64,000 nt of DNA from positions 4,304,501-4,368,500 of the forward strand of contig NZ_CP060784.1 in the NCBI RefSeq assembly GCF_014489555.1, given 5' to 3'. Position numbers and translations under genes: made by a program. Under the pieces are notes generated by a model. It was not told the origin of the DNA and ran no database searches. It saw only the letters and a program-made list of their open reading frames with translations. Positions 26,899 to 36,650 of the stretch are shown piece after piece. The DNA is from Hymenobacter qilianensis (GTDB lineage: Bacteria; Bacteroidota; Bacteroidia; Cytophagales; Hymenobacteraceae). How positions within the stretch are numbered: the first letter of the stretch is position 1; each line of letters starts with the position of its first letter.

Positions 26899-28295
26899 AT
26901 GAAACGAGTTATTTTCCTGTTACTGCTGCTTTCCACCACGGCTCAGGCGCAGAAGCTGCGCCGCCTGGTGAGCTACCGCGACTCAACCAATACCGTGGTG
27001 CGCGAAGTGTACTCCGCTTTGGTGAGCCCCGCCGATACCATCATGGAAGGGCCTTACAAGCGTTTTTACCGCTCTGGCAAAGTAGAAGCCCAGACTAGCT
27101 ATGCCGGCGGCAAGCGGGATAGTGCCTATGTGGAGTTCTTCGAAAACGGGCAGCGGCGACTGGAAGTGACGTTTAAGCAGGGTTTGCGCCAGGGCCCTTT
27201 CAAAACGTACTACGCCACTGGCAAACTAGCTCAGGAAGGCACTTATGCCAACGATCAGCCGGATGGCACGCTCAAAACCTACCACCCAAGCGGGGCCATT
27301 AAGCTGGAAACATCGCTGGTAAATGGGCAACCGGTGGGTGCCGTGCGGGAGTTATATCCATCGGGTAAGCCCAAGGTAGAAACCACGTATAAGAACGGCC
27401 AGGCCAATGGCCCTACGAAAACGTACCACCCTAACGGTCAGCTGCAAAGCGAGTCAACGTATAACAATGGCCTGTTGGCTGGCCCCTACAAAACCTACTT
27501 TGACAACGGGCAGCTGGAAAGCGAAGTCATAATCGACAAAGCTGGCAAGGGCACCCAGAAAAGCTACTACCGTTCGGGTAAGCTGCGTACGGAAGGCAAT
27601 TACGTCGCGGCTGCCCTCCAGACCCGCCGCGTGACCAATCCTCTCGGCGACGACCTGACCAAAGGTGCCGCCCCGGTGCCGGCACTGCTAACCTCGATGG
27701 CCCGGCAAAAGCGTACTATGAAAGTGGAGCCGTAAAGAGTAAGCTGAACTACAAGGCCGGCGTATTAACGGGTCAAAATCAGGATTTCTATGAATCGGGG
27801 AAGCTGGAGAAGCAGACGGACTACAGCAACCAGGCCCGCGACCGGAAAATAACCGCTTACTATGAGTCGGGTGGGGTGAAGCTGGAGCAGCAGTATAAAA
27901 ATAATTTGCCTGCTGGCACGTGGCGCACTTTTTACCCTGATGGCAAGCAGGTGCAAACCCAGGAAACCTATGTAAACGGCCGGCTGGCCGGGGAGAAGCT
28001 GACCTACTACCCTACCGGCGCAATGAAAACCAAGCTGTTGTATGAAAACGGCCGCCCAACCGGCTTAGGACAAGAGTTTTATGCTTCGGGCAAGCTGAAA
28101 TCCGAAACGACTTACGTGAAGGGATTAAAAGTCGGTGCTTACCGCCAGCTCCGCGAAGATGGTACGCCAGAGGTGACAGGCGCCTTCCGCAACAATAAGG
28201 AAACCGGCGTCTGGACCTACTTCGGCCCCGATGGCAAGACGATCAAGCAGAAAAAGACCTTTCGCAATGGCGAAGAGGTAACAGACAGTAAGTAG
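26899..28295 (+). CDS. Secreted MORN-repeat (YwqK-like) protein, frameshifted
   Basis: The signal peptide MKRVIFLLLLLSTTAQAQ is followed by many tandem units of about 23 residues of the antitoxin YwqK/MORN type, for example GPYKRFYRSGKVEAQTSYAG and GPFKTYYATGKLAQEGTYAN. The first frame ends at 27735 with non-repeat sequence. One extra C in the run at 27671-27674 restores ANLDGPAKAYYESGAVKSKL and the repeats continue to 28295, giving about 465 aa with some 17 units. Such proteins are periplasmic or outer-membrane repeats of unknown function in Bacteroidota. The start at 26899 is chosen for the signal peptide. A terminator follows 16 nt after the stop. Confidence 0.8.
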
Positions 28296-28310
28296 CATCA
28301 GCTTAAACTG

Positions 28311-28345
28311 AAAAAAGCCCCCCAGACTAGTTCTGGGGGCTTTTT
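28311..28345 (+). terminator. Intrinsic terminator after MORN protein
   Basis: AAAAAAGCCCCCCAG pairs with CTGGGGGCTTTTT. The left arm has 6 C but the right arm 5 G. Confidence 0.88.
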
Positions 28346-28745
28346 GACTTTGCGCCAGGTCGGCGAGCAGGTAACTATCCAAACCTATCATACCTAATCA
28401 CCAAAATATTTATCATAGTACCTTGCTTCACATAGTACCTTCTGATATATTTGTTCCAGTAATCTGAGCTACTACCTGTCGCTCCACCAAGCCCAACCGG
28501 GGCTTTCGGAACGGCAGAAGCCAGGGCGCAACCACGGGTACACACCACGTAAGCGCCCACTGCTGAAGGGCAGCTTGTACTACCTGCGACGTGAAGCAAA
28601 GCCTTGCATTGCGGTACACTACCAGCACCCGTCCTAACCTGTTTTTTATCGAGTGAAACCCTGCAAATGGGGTAACCAGCGGAACCGCGGCCGTCTGGAA
28701 CATCACCCTATTGCCCAAATTTTTCCACTCCTCTCTCCTTCTCTT
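28346..28745. other. 400-bp upstream region of receptor gene
   Basis: Contains the promoter/operator at 28417-28453 and then a leader of about 290 nt without recognised structure or ORF before the ATG at 28746. Confidence 0.5.
28417..28453 (+). promoter_or_regulatory. Promoter with AGTAC direct repeats, first copy
   Basis: A Bacteroidota-type promoter: TTG (28423-28425) and TATATTTG (28446-28453) with a 23-nt offset, matching TTTG / TAnnTTTG spacing. The -33 region is flanked by AGTAC at 28417-28421 and again at 28433-28437. The same arrangement with identical spacing occurs at 31574-31610. An operator for a PadR- or similar repressor is inferred. Confidence 0.6.
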
Positions 28746-31176
28746 ATGAACTCCTCTTCTACTCTTCGCTGGGCGCTGCGGTGCCTGGGGCTCCTTCTTG
28801 TGCTCTTACCAAACGCAGTACGGGGTCAGCAAAAAGCCCCCAGGGCGCTGTTTCGGGCATTTTGCTTGATGCCAGTAATGGGCAGGCGCTACCGTTTGCC
28901 AACGTGGTACTGCTGCGGGCCCAGGATTCCAGCTTCGTGGCGGGTGCTCAAACGGGTGAGAATGGCTCGTTTGAAATAGCACCCGTGGCACAGGGCAAAT
29001 ATATGCTTCGCGCTACCGTGATAGGCTACCAGGCGGGCCGGCGCCTGGTTTCTATTACGGAAGCGGCGCCTGAAGTAAAGCTCGGCTCCTTGAAATTGCC
29101 CCCACAGCCACTCAACTGGCCGGCGTGACGGTGCAGGGCGAGCGGGCAGCCGTAGTTGACAACCTTGATAAGAAGGTCATTAACGTTGAGAAGGACCTGA
29201 GCAGCGTAGGCGGCACGGCCGTAAATGTGCTCCAAAACGTTCCTTCTGTGTCGGTGGACCAGAACGGCACCGTGAGCATGCGCGGCACCAGCAATATCAC
29301 GGTGCTGATTGATGGCAAGAACTCCGGGGCCGCCTCGGGCGGCACTGGCACCCGCCTGGAGCAGATTCCGGCCAGCAGTATTCAAAGCATTGAAGTCGTA
29401 ACCAATCCCTCGGCCCGCTACGATGCGGCCGGCGCCGGCGGGGTCATCAACATCATTCTCAAAAAGCAGAAAAAAGATGGCTGGAATGGCTCCGCCGTGG
29501 CCAATGTGGGCACCCGCGACAAGTACAATACGTCGTTGAGCTTTAACCGCCGGACCGGCAAACTTAATGTGTTCGGCTCTTATGACGCCCGCGACGACCA
29601 CTACCGCAGCCGCAACACGATGCGCCAGCTGGCTACCGTGGAAGGCGTATTGCGCACCACCGATCAGCAGGCCACTGGTCTGCGCCACAACCGCAACCAC
29701 GGCGGGCGCGTGGGCCTCGACTATACGATTTCGCCCGAGCAGACCATTTCCCTGACGGTGCAGCCCAACTTCAATCGGGCCGACCCGAACGTGATGAATC
29801 AAACTGCCCTACTTCGCACCGGCGACCAAGACCCGATACTCCAGCAAACGCGCTCGGTGGTGACCGAAGATGTTAAGACGGCCGACGTATCGGCGGATTA
29901 CAAGCGCACCTGGGCTGAGCAGAAAGGCCGGGAGCTAACGGCCAGCACGGGCTACACCCGCCTGTGGGCCGATGTGGTAGTAGGACAGCAGTTTACCAAT
30001 GATGAGGTAGCTCAGTTGGGCTGGAAGCAGGATTTTCGGGTTCGTATTCACGCGCTTAACGGCCAGGTTGACTATGCGCATCCGCTGGGCGAGAAAAGCC
30101 GGCTGGATGCAGGCCTGAAAACGGAGTGGGAAACGAATGGAGGCACGGATGACTTTTTGGTACAGACGGTCGCCGACCAGCCTACGTATTTCCGCGACGC
30201 CGACCGCTCCTTCGCTTATGACGTCAAGGATTTTGTGCAAGCAGGCTACATCACGGGCCAGCACGCGGTCGGCAACTGGAGCTACCAGGGCGGCTTGCGG
30301 GCCGAATACACCAATACGCAGGGAGAAGTGCGCGGCGGCCGGGGCAACTTTGAGCTCGATTACCTGAATGTATTCCCTTCCGCTACCGTGGCCCGCACGA
30401 TAAGTAAGCACGATCAGAGGCTGCAAGCCAGCTACTCCCGTCGCCTCAACCGTCCGGGCTTTATGCAGCAGCTGCCTCTGCCCATCTACATGGACCAGCG
30501 CAACTACCGCATCGGCGACCCCAGCCTGCGGCCCGAGTATATCAACTCCTTTGAGCTGGGCCACCAGATAACGATGGGCGACGCCACCGTCACTTCCACC
30601 CTTTTTTACCGCCAAACCAACAACGCCATTCAGCGCTTCCGCCGGATAGATACCACGGCCACTCGACTGCTGAATACACCAGGCGTTATCATGGCAGAAT
30701 ACTTCCAGAACTTCGGACAAAGTACCAGCCTGGGAGCTGAAATGTCCATTAATCAGCCCTTAGCGAAGTGGTGGAAGCTGACCGCCAACGGCTCGTTGTT
30801 TCGCAATAGCATTACAGCCGCTACCGGCACCGAAGCCAGCCAGCGCAACCTTACGGGCACCCTGCGTTTGCTCAATACCTTCATGCCGACGCCCAAGCTG
30901 GATGTGCAACTCACCAGCAACTACCGGGCAGCGGTGCTCACGCCTCAGGGCCGCTTAGCGCCGGTTGGGTCCGTGGATCTGGCCTTGCGTCACCGCCTGT
31001 TTCAAGATCGGGCGGCCCTCACGCTCCGCCTCAGCGACGTATTCAACACCCAGCGCCAGCGCATCACGGCCTACTCAGAAAATTTCGAGGCCACTTACAA
31101 TAACAAGTGGGAAACGCAGGTTGGATATGTAGGCTTCTCCTGGTATTTCGGCTCCAATAAGCCCCCAAGAAAATAG
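28746..31176 (+). CDS. TonB-dependent receptor-like outer membrane protein, two frameshifts
   Basis: The signal peptide MNSSSTLRWALRCLGLLLVL is followed by a carboxypeptidase-regulatory-like domain (SGILLDASNGQALPFANVVL), a plug domain (VLQNVPSVSVDQNGTVSMRG and IDGKNSG) and a beta-barrel of the OMP_b-brl_3 type to the C-terminus. Frames break at 28837-28841 (C5) and 29099-29103 (C5); one extra C at each makes a single protein of about 810 aa. It likely imports a nutrient or envelope component through the outer membrane. It is a paralog of the gene at 33315, with stretches of identical DNA (29362-29399 equals 33936-33973). A PadR-like promoter lies upstream. Substrate unknown. Confidence 0.82.
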
Positions 31177-31861
31177 AAGCCGCACCGCAGAACGGCGGTG
31201 GTTTCGGCGGCTAGCCTTACGATAGCCTTGCAGCTATTCCGGGTCATCGGGTGTCACTTGGACGTGGTCTTTACTGATTGAATAACTGAGCAAATCCTCA
31301 AGATGATTCAATGAGTGTTACTTGGTGGCCCGGAATGGATTCAGTAGTTCGTCAAAAATTTCGTCCCGAAAAAAGCCGTTTCAACCCTATACACGCAACA
31401 TTCAACACATTTTAAAAAATATTTCAGGTGTCAGGCAGCCCTCCTAATCGCTTCTGCATCTATACCCCTGAAAGCAATTCGAAGATGAATCCGAACTCTT
31501 ACGCACCCTCCTTCAGCCTCTCCTTTTTCTCCCAGTCCGCTCTTTCTCAACCCTAAAAAAAAAAATTTTAACAAGTACCTTGCTTTACATAGTACTGTTA
31601 ACTATCTTTATAGTGTTCTCTTCCGGTTCGTGGTAGTGCTTCTTTCAACCAGCACCCCTATCAAGCCACCCACCGGAGCCGCTTCCAGCCTGACGGGTTG
31701 GAGCCTCCCGCCCCACTAGGTTCGCGCCCCCGGCGCCCGACCATCTGGGCTCGCTAATCGTCTTTTTCTAGTTACCTGCCTCACTCCCCGAACAGAACCG
31801 CGGCTGTTCCCCTGTGCCCAGGTGGCTCCTTTTCCTCTCCTTTCTAAACTTTCAAATCGCC
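31177..31861. other. 685-bp intergenic region
   Basis: No gene. The second AGTAC promoter sits at 31574-31610, leaving a leader of about 250 nt. The rest, including an A-rich tract at 31555-31566, shows nothing recognisable. Confidence 0.5.
31574..31610 (+). promoter_or_regulatory. Promoter with AGTAC direct repeats, second copy
   Basis: AGTAC at 31574-31578 and 31590-31594 flank TTG (31580-31582); TATCTTTA follows at 31603-31610, the same 23-nt offset as at 28417. It drives the domain-only paralog at 31862. Confidence 0.6.
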
Positions 31862-32322
31862 ATGAAATCCTCTGTCATCAACCGCTTCCTTGCTGCTCTT
31901 ATCTTCGTTTTAGGTAGCCTTCAATTAGTTGCTTCCGGCCCGAGAACGGCCGTCTTACCGGTCAGCTTCTCGATGGCGAAACCCAGGAGCCAATTCCTTT
32001 TGCCAACGTAGTTCTGCTCCGCGCCGATGATCACTCTTTTGTTCGTAGCGTGGCAACCGATGCGGAGGGCACTTTCAAGTTCAATAATATACCGCTGGGT
32101 GACTACACGGTGCGCACTACCGTACTGGGTTACAAGTCGTTGAAGCCCGTTGTATCGCTTAGCATGTTGCAGGGCAGAGTTGCACTCGGCTCGGTTGAAA
32201 TGCAGCCGCTGATGCGCGGACTGGCTGTGCGGCCCTCTAAAAAAGACGCTCCCATCATCCGTCAGGCTAAGGTAGCTTCGGCCAGCCGTACGCTGACTGC
32301 CAGCACCTTAACAGTTCGCTAG
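31862..32322 (+). CDS. Carboxypeptidase-regulatory-like domain protein, frameshifted receptor stub
   Basis: The signal peptide MKSSVINRFLAALIFVLGSL is followed, after adding one C to the run at 31939-31941, by GENGRLTGQLLDGETQEPIP, FANVVLLRADDHSFVRSVAT and the end of a CarboxypepD_reg-like beta-sandwich. It stops at 32322 after about 153 aa without any plug or barrel. It matches the N-terminus of the two neighbouring receptors, so it is a free-standing copy of that domain or a truncated duplicate. The promoter resembles that of the receptor at 28746. The domain may anchor to the outer membrane or bind peptidoglycan; function not known. Confidence 0.6.
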
Positions 32323-32445
32323 TCGACCACTGCCTTTTAGTGCTCTTCTATCCGCCCGACTTGTTGCTCTCCGGCCAGAGCAGTAAGCCGGGCGGCTGCA
32401 TAAAAGCCCCCCAGCGCCTTTTCAGTATGAAATGCGATCCGGAAG

Positions 32446-33174
32446 TTGGCGCTATTCAAAAAAGCCACTACTTGGGCCTTTATGTTCTTACGCTGGCTCA
32501 TGGCTGCATTTGTCGCCTTCATTTTACTGCTGATGACGGGTACGCTGGTGCCCGTGAACAGCGACTTTCGGCAGACACCTGATGGAATTCAGGTTTTTGT
32601 AGTGTCCAATGGCGTTCACTCCGACCTGGTATTTCCCGTGCGCGAGCCCCGCACTGCCACCAATTGGCTCCAAAAGCTGAATGATTCGACGGTGGTCAGC
32701 AAGTTTGGACGGTATGAGTATATTGGCTTTGGCTGGGGCAATGAGGGCTTTTATCTGGGCTCGTATGGGAGGCAATTTCCGGGACTCGGCGCTACGTTGC
32801 GAGCCGCTTTCCCATCACCCACGCTTTTACACGTCGATTTTTATAAAAATGCCCCCCAGCCTAGCGAGCGAGTGGTGCCACTGCTTATTTCCGAAGCGCA
32901 GTACCGCCAGCTTACCGCCTTCGTGGTGCAGTCATGGCAAACCGATTCGGCAGGCCGGCCGTTGCTGATGAACGCAGCTGGCTATACTCCCGACGATTTT
33001 TTTGTCAGGGCCAAAGACAAGTATCACCTCCTGCGCACCTGCAACGACTGGACAAACCGGGGCTTGCGCACCAGCGGCCTGCGGGCCGCTCTGAAGGCAC
33101 CTTTTGCTGCCTCCGTACTTTATCAAGCTCGGCAGGCATCCAAAAAGCCCCCCAGACAACTTCCAACAGATTAA
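32446..33174 (+). CDS. TIGR02117/DUF2459 family protein
   Basis: A 242-aa protein with an N-terminal TM anchor (FMFLRWLMAAFVAFILLLMT) and conserved features of the DUF2459/TIGR02117 family. Visible are VFVVSNGVHSDLVFPV near residue 50, GWGNEGFYLGS near 98 and the Cys/Asn/Trp pattern LLRTCNDWTNRGLR near 208. The Cys-His arrangement resembles NlpC/P60-type cysteine peptidases, but activity is unproven. The TTG at 32446 or the ATG at 32482 may be the start; the latter is more usual. It lies between two receptor-type genes and has no close operon partner. No frame problems are seen. Confidence 0.75.
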   Translation: MALFKKATTWAFMFLRWLMAAFVAFILLLMTGTLVPVNSDFRQTPDGIQVFVVSNGVHSDLVFPVREPRTATNWLQKLNDSTVVSKFGRYEYIGFGWGNEGFYLGSYGRQFPGLGATLRAAFPSPTLLHVDFYKNAPQPSERVVPLLISEAQYRQLTAFVVQSWQTDSAGRPLLMNAAGYTPDDFFVRAKDKYHLLRTCNDWTNRGLRTSGLRAALKAPFAASVLYQARQASKKPPRQLPTD

Positions 33175-33314
33175 CTGTCGGGCTGCAACCTATTAGAGCT
33201 AAAGCGGTTCTTTGCTCGATTCCCGCTGCTCCGGTTCGGCTGAAGCAGCGGGTTTTACGTTAGGTAGCTGTAGGCTTCTGGCTGATTGATTTTGTTTGGT
33301 TGTTATTGATTCTC

Positions 33315-35822
33315 ATGTATTTAATTTTACTAAAAAGGGGCGCTCACGCTCAACTACGTTCTTTTTTCGCCTTATTTCTTATTCTGGCAACAGCCTGGCA
33401 GGCGCAAGCCCAAACGGGCACCGTGACCGGCTCGCTGGTGGAGCAAAGCAATGGACAGCCTATTCCCTTTGCCAACGTGGTACTGCTGCGGGCCCAGGAT
33501 TCCACCTTTATCTCGGGTGCCCAGACCACCGAAACCGGCACTTTTGCTATTGAGAATGTAGCGTTTGGCACCTACACCTTGCGGGCCACTATTCTGGGCT
33601 ACCGCCCCGTACGGCGGCCCATTTCGCTGGGTGCGGGCAGCCCGACGGTGGCGCTGGGTCCCGTTCGGTTGGCATCTACCACCACCCGCCTCAAGGAAGT
33701 GGTAGTGCAGGGGGAGCGCGCCATTCTGACTGATAACCTCGACAAAAAAGTAATTGACGTCTCGAAAGACCTCACGACTACTGGCGGCTCGGCGGTAGAT
33801 GTGCTCCAAAATGTGCCGTCGGTAACGGTAGATCAGGCGGGCTCCGTGAGCTTACGTGGGTCGGGCAACGTGACCATTTTTGTGGATGGCAAACCTACGG
33901 GCGCCGCTGGCGGGGGCCGCTCGGCGGTGCTCGACCAGATTCCGGCCAGCAGTATTCAAAGCATTGAAGTCGTGACCAACCCTTCCTCCCGCTACGACGC
34001 GGAGGGCACGGCCGGCGTTATTAATATCATCCTGAAGAAAGAGCGCAAAGACGGCGTGAACGGCATCGCAACCGTGACGGCCGGGACCAAAGACAAATAC
34101 AACAGCTCGCTGAGTTTGAACGCGCGCAAAGGCAAGCTAAACGTATTCGGCAGCTACGATTTTCGCCGTGATCGGCGCGTTGGCTCCGGTAATTCTTTCC
34201 AGACGTCTACTTTTCTGAACGCCGATGCGGTGGAGCAAACCCGCATCCTAGACCAGAACGAGCAAGGCCTCGACTACCGCACTTCCCACGCTGGCCGCTT
34301 TGGCTTCGACTATAACCTGACAGAGTATCAAACTATTACCCTGAGCGCGCAGCCACGCTTCAATCGGCAGCAGGAATTTGAAAGTCAGGCCAACCGGCAG
34401 TCGGCCCCGAATGGAGGAATTTTGCCCCCCGGTAGCAGCTTTAATCTGGCTAACTCCGAGCGGGAGTTCAACCGCTCAACCGACTACGCCCTCGACTACC
34501 GCCGCACCTGGAAGGACCAGCCCCGCCGCGAACTGGTGGCCAATGCCGTATTCACGCCCATTCGCAGTGAAAGCGAAACTATCACGAACCGCATTCCCTA
34601 CGACGACTCGCCCTTTGTGCAGCAGCGCCAGCGCTTCGACAACGCCATCGACCAGGCCTCAGCCCAACTCGACTACGTGCATCCGTTCGGAGAAAAAGGC
34701 CGTCTGGAGGCTGGCTTTAAAAGCGTAGTACGGAAGTTTGATGCCGATTATAAGTTCTTCGATGCCTTAGTGCAGAACGACTTACTCTCCAACCGCTTTC
34801 TTTACGAAGAGTATATTCAGGCGGGCTACGCTACCTATGCCAACGCTACCGGCAAATGGAGCTACCAGGGGGGCCTGCGCCTGGAGCAAACCAACACAGA
34901 AGGCAACCAATCGGCTGCCATACAGGATACCACGTTCACCCGCAGTTACTTAAACCTCTTTCCAAGCGCCGTACTGGCCTACGACCTGACGAAAGATCAG
35001 CGCCTGCAGCTCAGCTACTCCCGCCGCCTCAACCGCCCGGGTGTTAACCAGCTCAATCCCTTCATCGACCGCTCCGAGCCGCTGAATACGCGCAGCGGCA
35101 ATCCGGCTTTGCTGCCCGAATACATAAACTCTTATGAGCTAGGATTCCAGAAGTTTTTTGGGCAGTCCAACTCCTTCACAACCACCGCTTTTTACCGCCA
35201 GACCAACAACTCCGTGCAGCGCTTTCGCCAGCTGGGCTTCAATGAGCAGCTCCAGGCGCCCACTACCAACCAAACCATTCTGAACCTGGCCCGCGGCACG
35301 GCTTACGGCCTTGAGCTGGTTGGCTCAACTACCGTTGCCTCCTTCTGGAAGCTTAACGCCAACCTATCGGGCTTCCGCAACATCATCGAAGGCACAGCGC
35401 CCGGCACCGATATCGACAACCGTAACTTCACGTACACAGGTCGTTTGAATAACAACTTTACGATCACCAAGAAGCTCGATGTCCAGTTATCGGCCAACTA
35501 CCGGTCGGCGGCTGTTACGGCCCAGGGCCGACGGGGCGAGTTCTTCTTTACTGAGTTTGCCGGTAAATACACAGTACTGAAGGACAAGGGGAGCATTACG
35601 TTGCGCGTGTCGGATATATTCAATACGCTGCGCTTCAACTTCGATTCTTTCGGACCCGGCTTTGAATCGCAAAACAGCTTCAAGCGCGAAACCCGGGTAG
35701 GCTTTTTGGGCTTCACATACCGCTTTGGCGGCGCTCAGCAGCCCGAGCGCCGCCGGCGTGGCGACCGTGGCGACCAGCAGCAACAAGGCCCGGAAGACCC
35801 TTCGGAAGGTGGTATAGACTAA
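33315..35822 (+). CDS. TonB-dependent receptor-like outer membrane protein
   Basis: An 835-aa intact paralog of the receptor at 28746. It has a signal segment (FFALFLILATAWQAQAQ), then a CarboxypepD_reg-like domain (SLVEQSNGQPIPFANVVLL), a plug (VLQNVPSVTVDQAGSVSLRG, IFVDGKPTG) and an OMP_b-brl_3 barrel whose last strand RVGFLGFTYRFG is followed by a charged Arg/Gln tail (RRRRGDRGDQQQQG). The start at 33315 gives a complete signal peptide. Near-identical stretches to the first receptor, for example 33936-33973, indicate recent duplication or gene conversion. The AGTAC promoter seen upstream of the other two family members is absent here. Confidence 0.87.
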   Translation: MYLILLKRGAHAQLRSFFALFLILATAWQAQAQTGTVTGSLVEQSNGQPIPFANVVLLRAQDSTFISGAQTTETGTFAIENVAFGTYTLRATILGYRPVRRPISLGAGSPTVALGPVRLASTTTRLKEVVVQGERAILTDNLDKKVIDVSKDLTTTGGSAVDVLQNVPSVTVDQAGSVSLRGSGNVTIFVDGKPTGAAGGGRSAVLDQIPASSIQSIEVVTNPSSRYDAEGTAGVINIILKKERKDGVNGIATVTAGTKDKYNSSLSLNARKGKLNVFGSYDFRRDRRVGSGNSFQTSTFLNADAVEQTRILDQNEQGLDYRTSHAGRFGFDYNLTEYQTITLSAQPRFNRQQEFESQANRQSAPNGGILPPGSSFNLANSEREFNRSTDYALDYRRTWKDQPRRELVANAVFTPIRSESETITNRIPYDDSPFVQQRQRFDNAIDQASAQLDYVHPFGEKGRLEAGFKSVVRKFDADYKFFDALVQNDLLSNRFLYEEYIQAGYATYANATGKWSYQGGLRLEQTNTEGNQSAAIQDTTFTRSYLNLFPSAVLAYDLTKDQRLQLSYSRRLNRPGVNQLNPFIDRSEPLNTRSGNPALLPEYINSYELGFQKFFGQSNSFTTTAFYRQTNNSVQRFRQLGFNEQLQAPTTNQTILNLARGTAYGLELVGSTTVASFWKLNANLSGFRNIIEGTAPGTDIDNRNFTYTGRLNNNFTITKKLDVQLSANYRSAAVTAQGRRGEFFFTEFAGKYTVLKDKGSITLRVSDIFNTLRFNFDSFGPGFESQNSFKRETRVGFLGFTYRFGGAQQPERRRRGDRGDQQQQGPEDPSEGGID

Positions 35823-36130
35823 GTTTAAAGTAGGAGAGGAAGCCGTGCCGGATATTACCGCACGGCTTTTTTGTTTCAGTAAAATCCTGTTTCTCAGCTT
35901 GCTAAATAATGCATTATAGCGCAACTCATCGGACGTAGCAGCGGCGGCATTTTATTTCAATTAAAAAAGTACAAAAAGGCAGCTTTTGTACAACTTATAC
36001 GTATTAGCCGCAGATTACTCTACTATTTAACGAAGTCGGAACTACGCTGGCCTTAACCTGCCAGCCCCCGAATCAATCTTAATATCTACTGGCTAGGCTC
36101 TCGGTGATAGCTGCCCTGTCTGACATTTAT
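35823..36130. other. 308-bp intergenic region with terminator
   Basis: The terminator at 35840-35872 is the only element recognised. The rest is AT-rich and likely carries the promoter of the small STAS-like gene. Confidence 0.4.
35840..35872 (+). terminator. Intrinsic terminator after receptor gene
   Basis: GCCGTGC and GCACGGC (35842-35848, 35860-35866) form a stem followed by TTTTTT. Confidence 0.85.
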
Positions 36131-36472
36131 ATGCTTGATGTACATCGCGAAATATTACCGGAAAGCTACCTGCTCATCCTAGCGCCTGATTCGCATACTC
36201 CCGATGAGGAGAAGCTGAGCAGGGCGCTATTTCGGGCCAGCCGAAGCAGTAAGCGGGCCGTGTGGGTAGATTGCAGCTTGCTGCAACACATGCCAGCGGA
36301 GGCTATTGAGCTGCTCCTTGCTTATGCATATCACCTGCGCTGCCAGGAACGCCGACTCGTGCTTTGCCATGTGCCGGAAGAAGTGCAGCACCACTTTCTG
36401 CACCTGGATGCCGCTTCCCAGCCCCTCATGGTTGCCTCCCTGCTCGATGCTGACATAGGCGTAAGCGAATAG
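36131..36472 (+). CDS. Small STAS-like protein
   Basis: A 113-aa protein. A helix and strand pattern with KRAVWVDCSLLQHMPAEAIE, then LLLAYAYHLRCQERRLVLC and HVPEEVQHHFLHLDA, resembles the beta-alpha units of STAS anti-anti-sigma-like domains, but without a clear phosphorylatable Ser. The ATG at 36131 is chosen over earlier codons because the fold starts right after it. It is followed closely by a terminator and then hisS. Unrelated in operon structure to the island's STAS genes. Function unknown, regulatory role inferred. Confidence 0.5.
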   Translation: MLDVHREILPESYLLILAPDSHTPDEEKLSRALFRASRSSKRAVWVDCSLLQHMPAEAIELLLAYAYHLRCQERRLVLCHVPEEVQHHFLHLDAASQPLMVASLLDADIGVSE

Positions 36473-36484
36473 CTCTTACCCAGC

Positions 36485-36518
36485 AAAAAGCCCCCCACAA
36501 ACGCATTGGGGGCTTTTT
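36485..36518 (+). terminator. Intrinsic terminator before hisS
   Basis: AAAAAGCCCCCC and GGGGGCTTTTT pair; 6 C on the left arm, 5 G on the right. Confidence 0.85.
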
Positions 36519-36650
36519 CTGTGAATAGCCGGTGGGGTTTCATCCACCGCTGCGCTTACTGCCTCAGCTGTATTTGCAGTTGATGATATACGGTTGATGA
36601 GGCGTGCGGCCAATCGTTGTTACCTTCGCGGCCCTATTGATCTGCATTCG

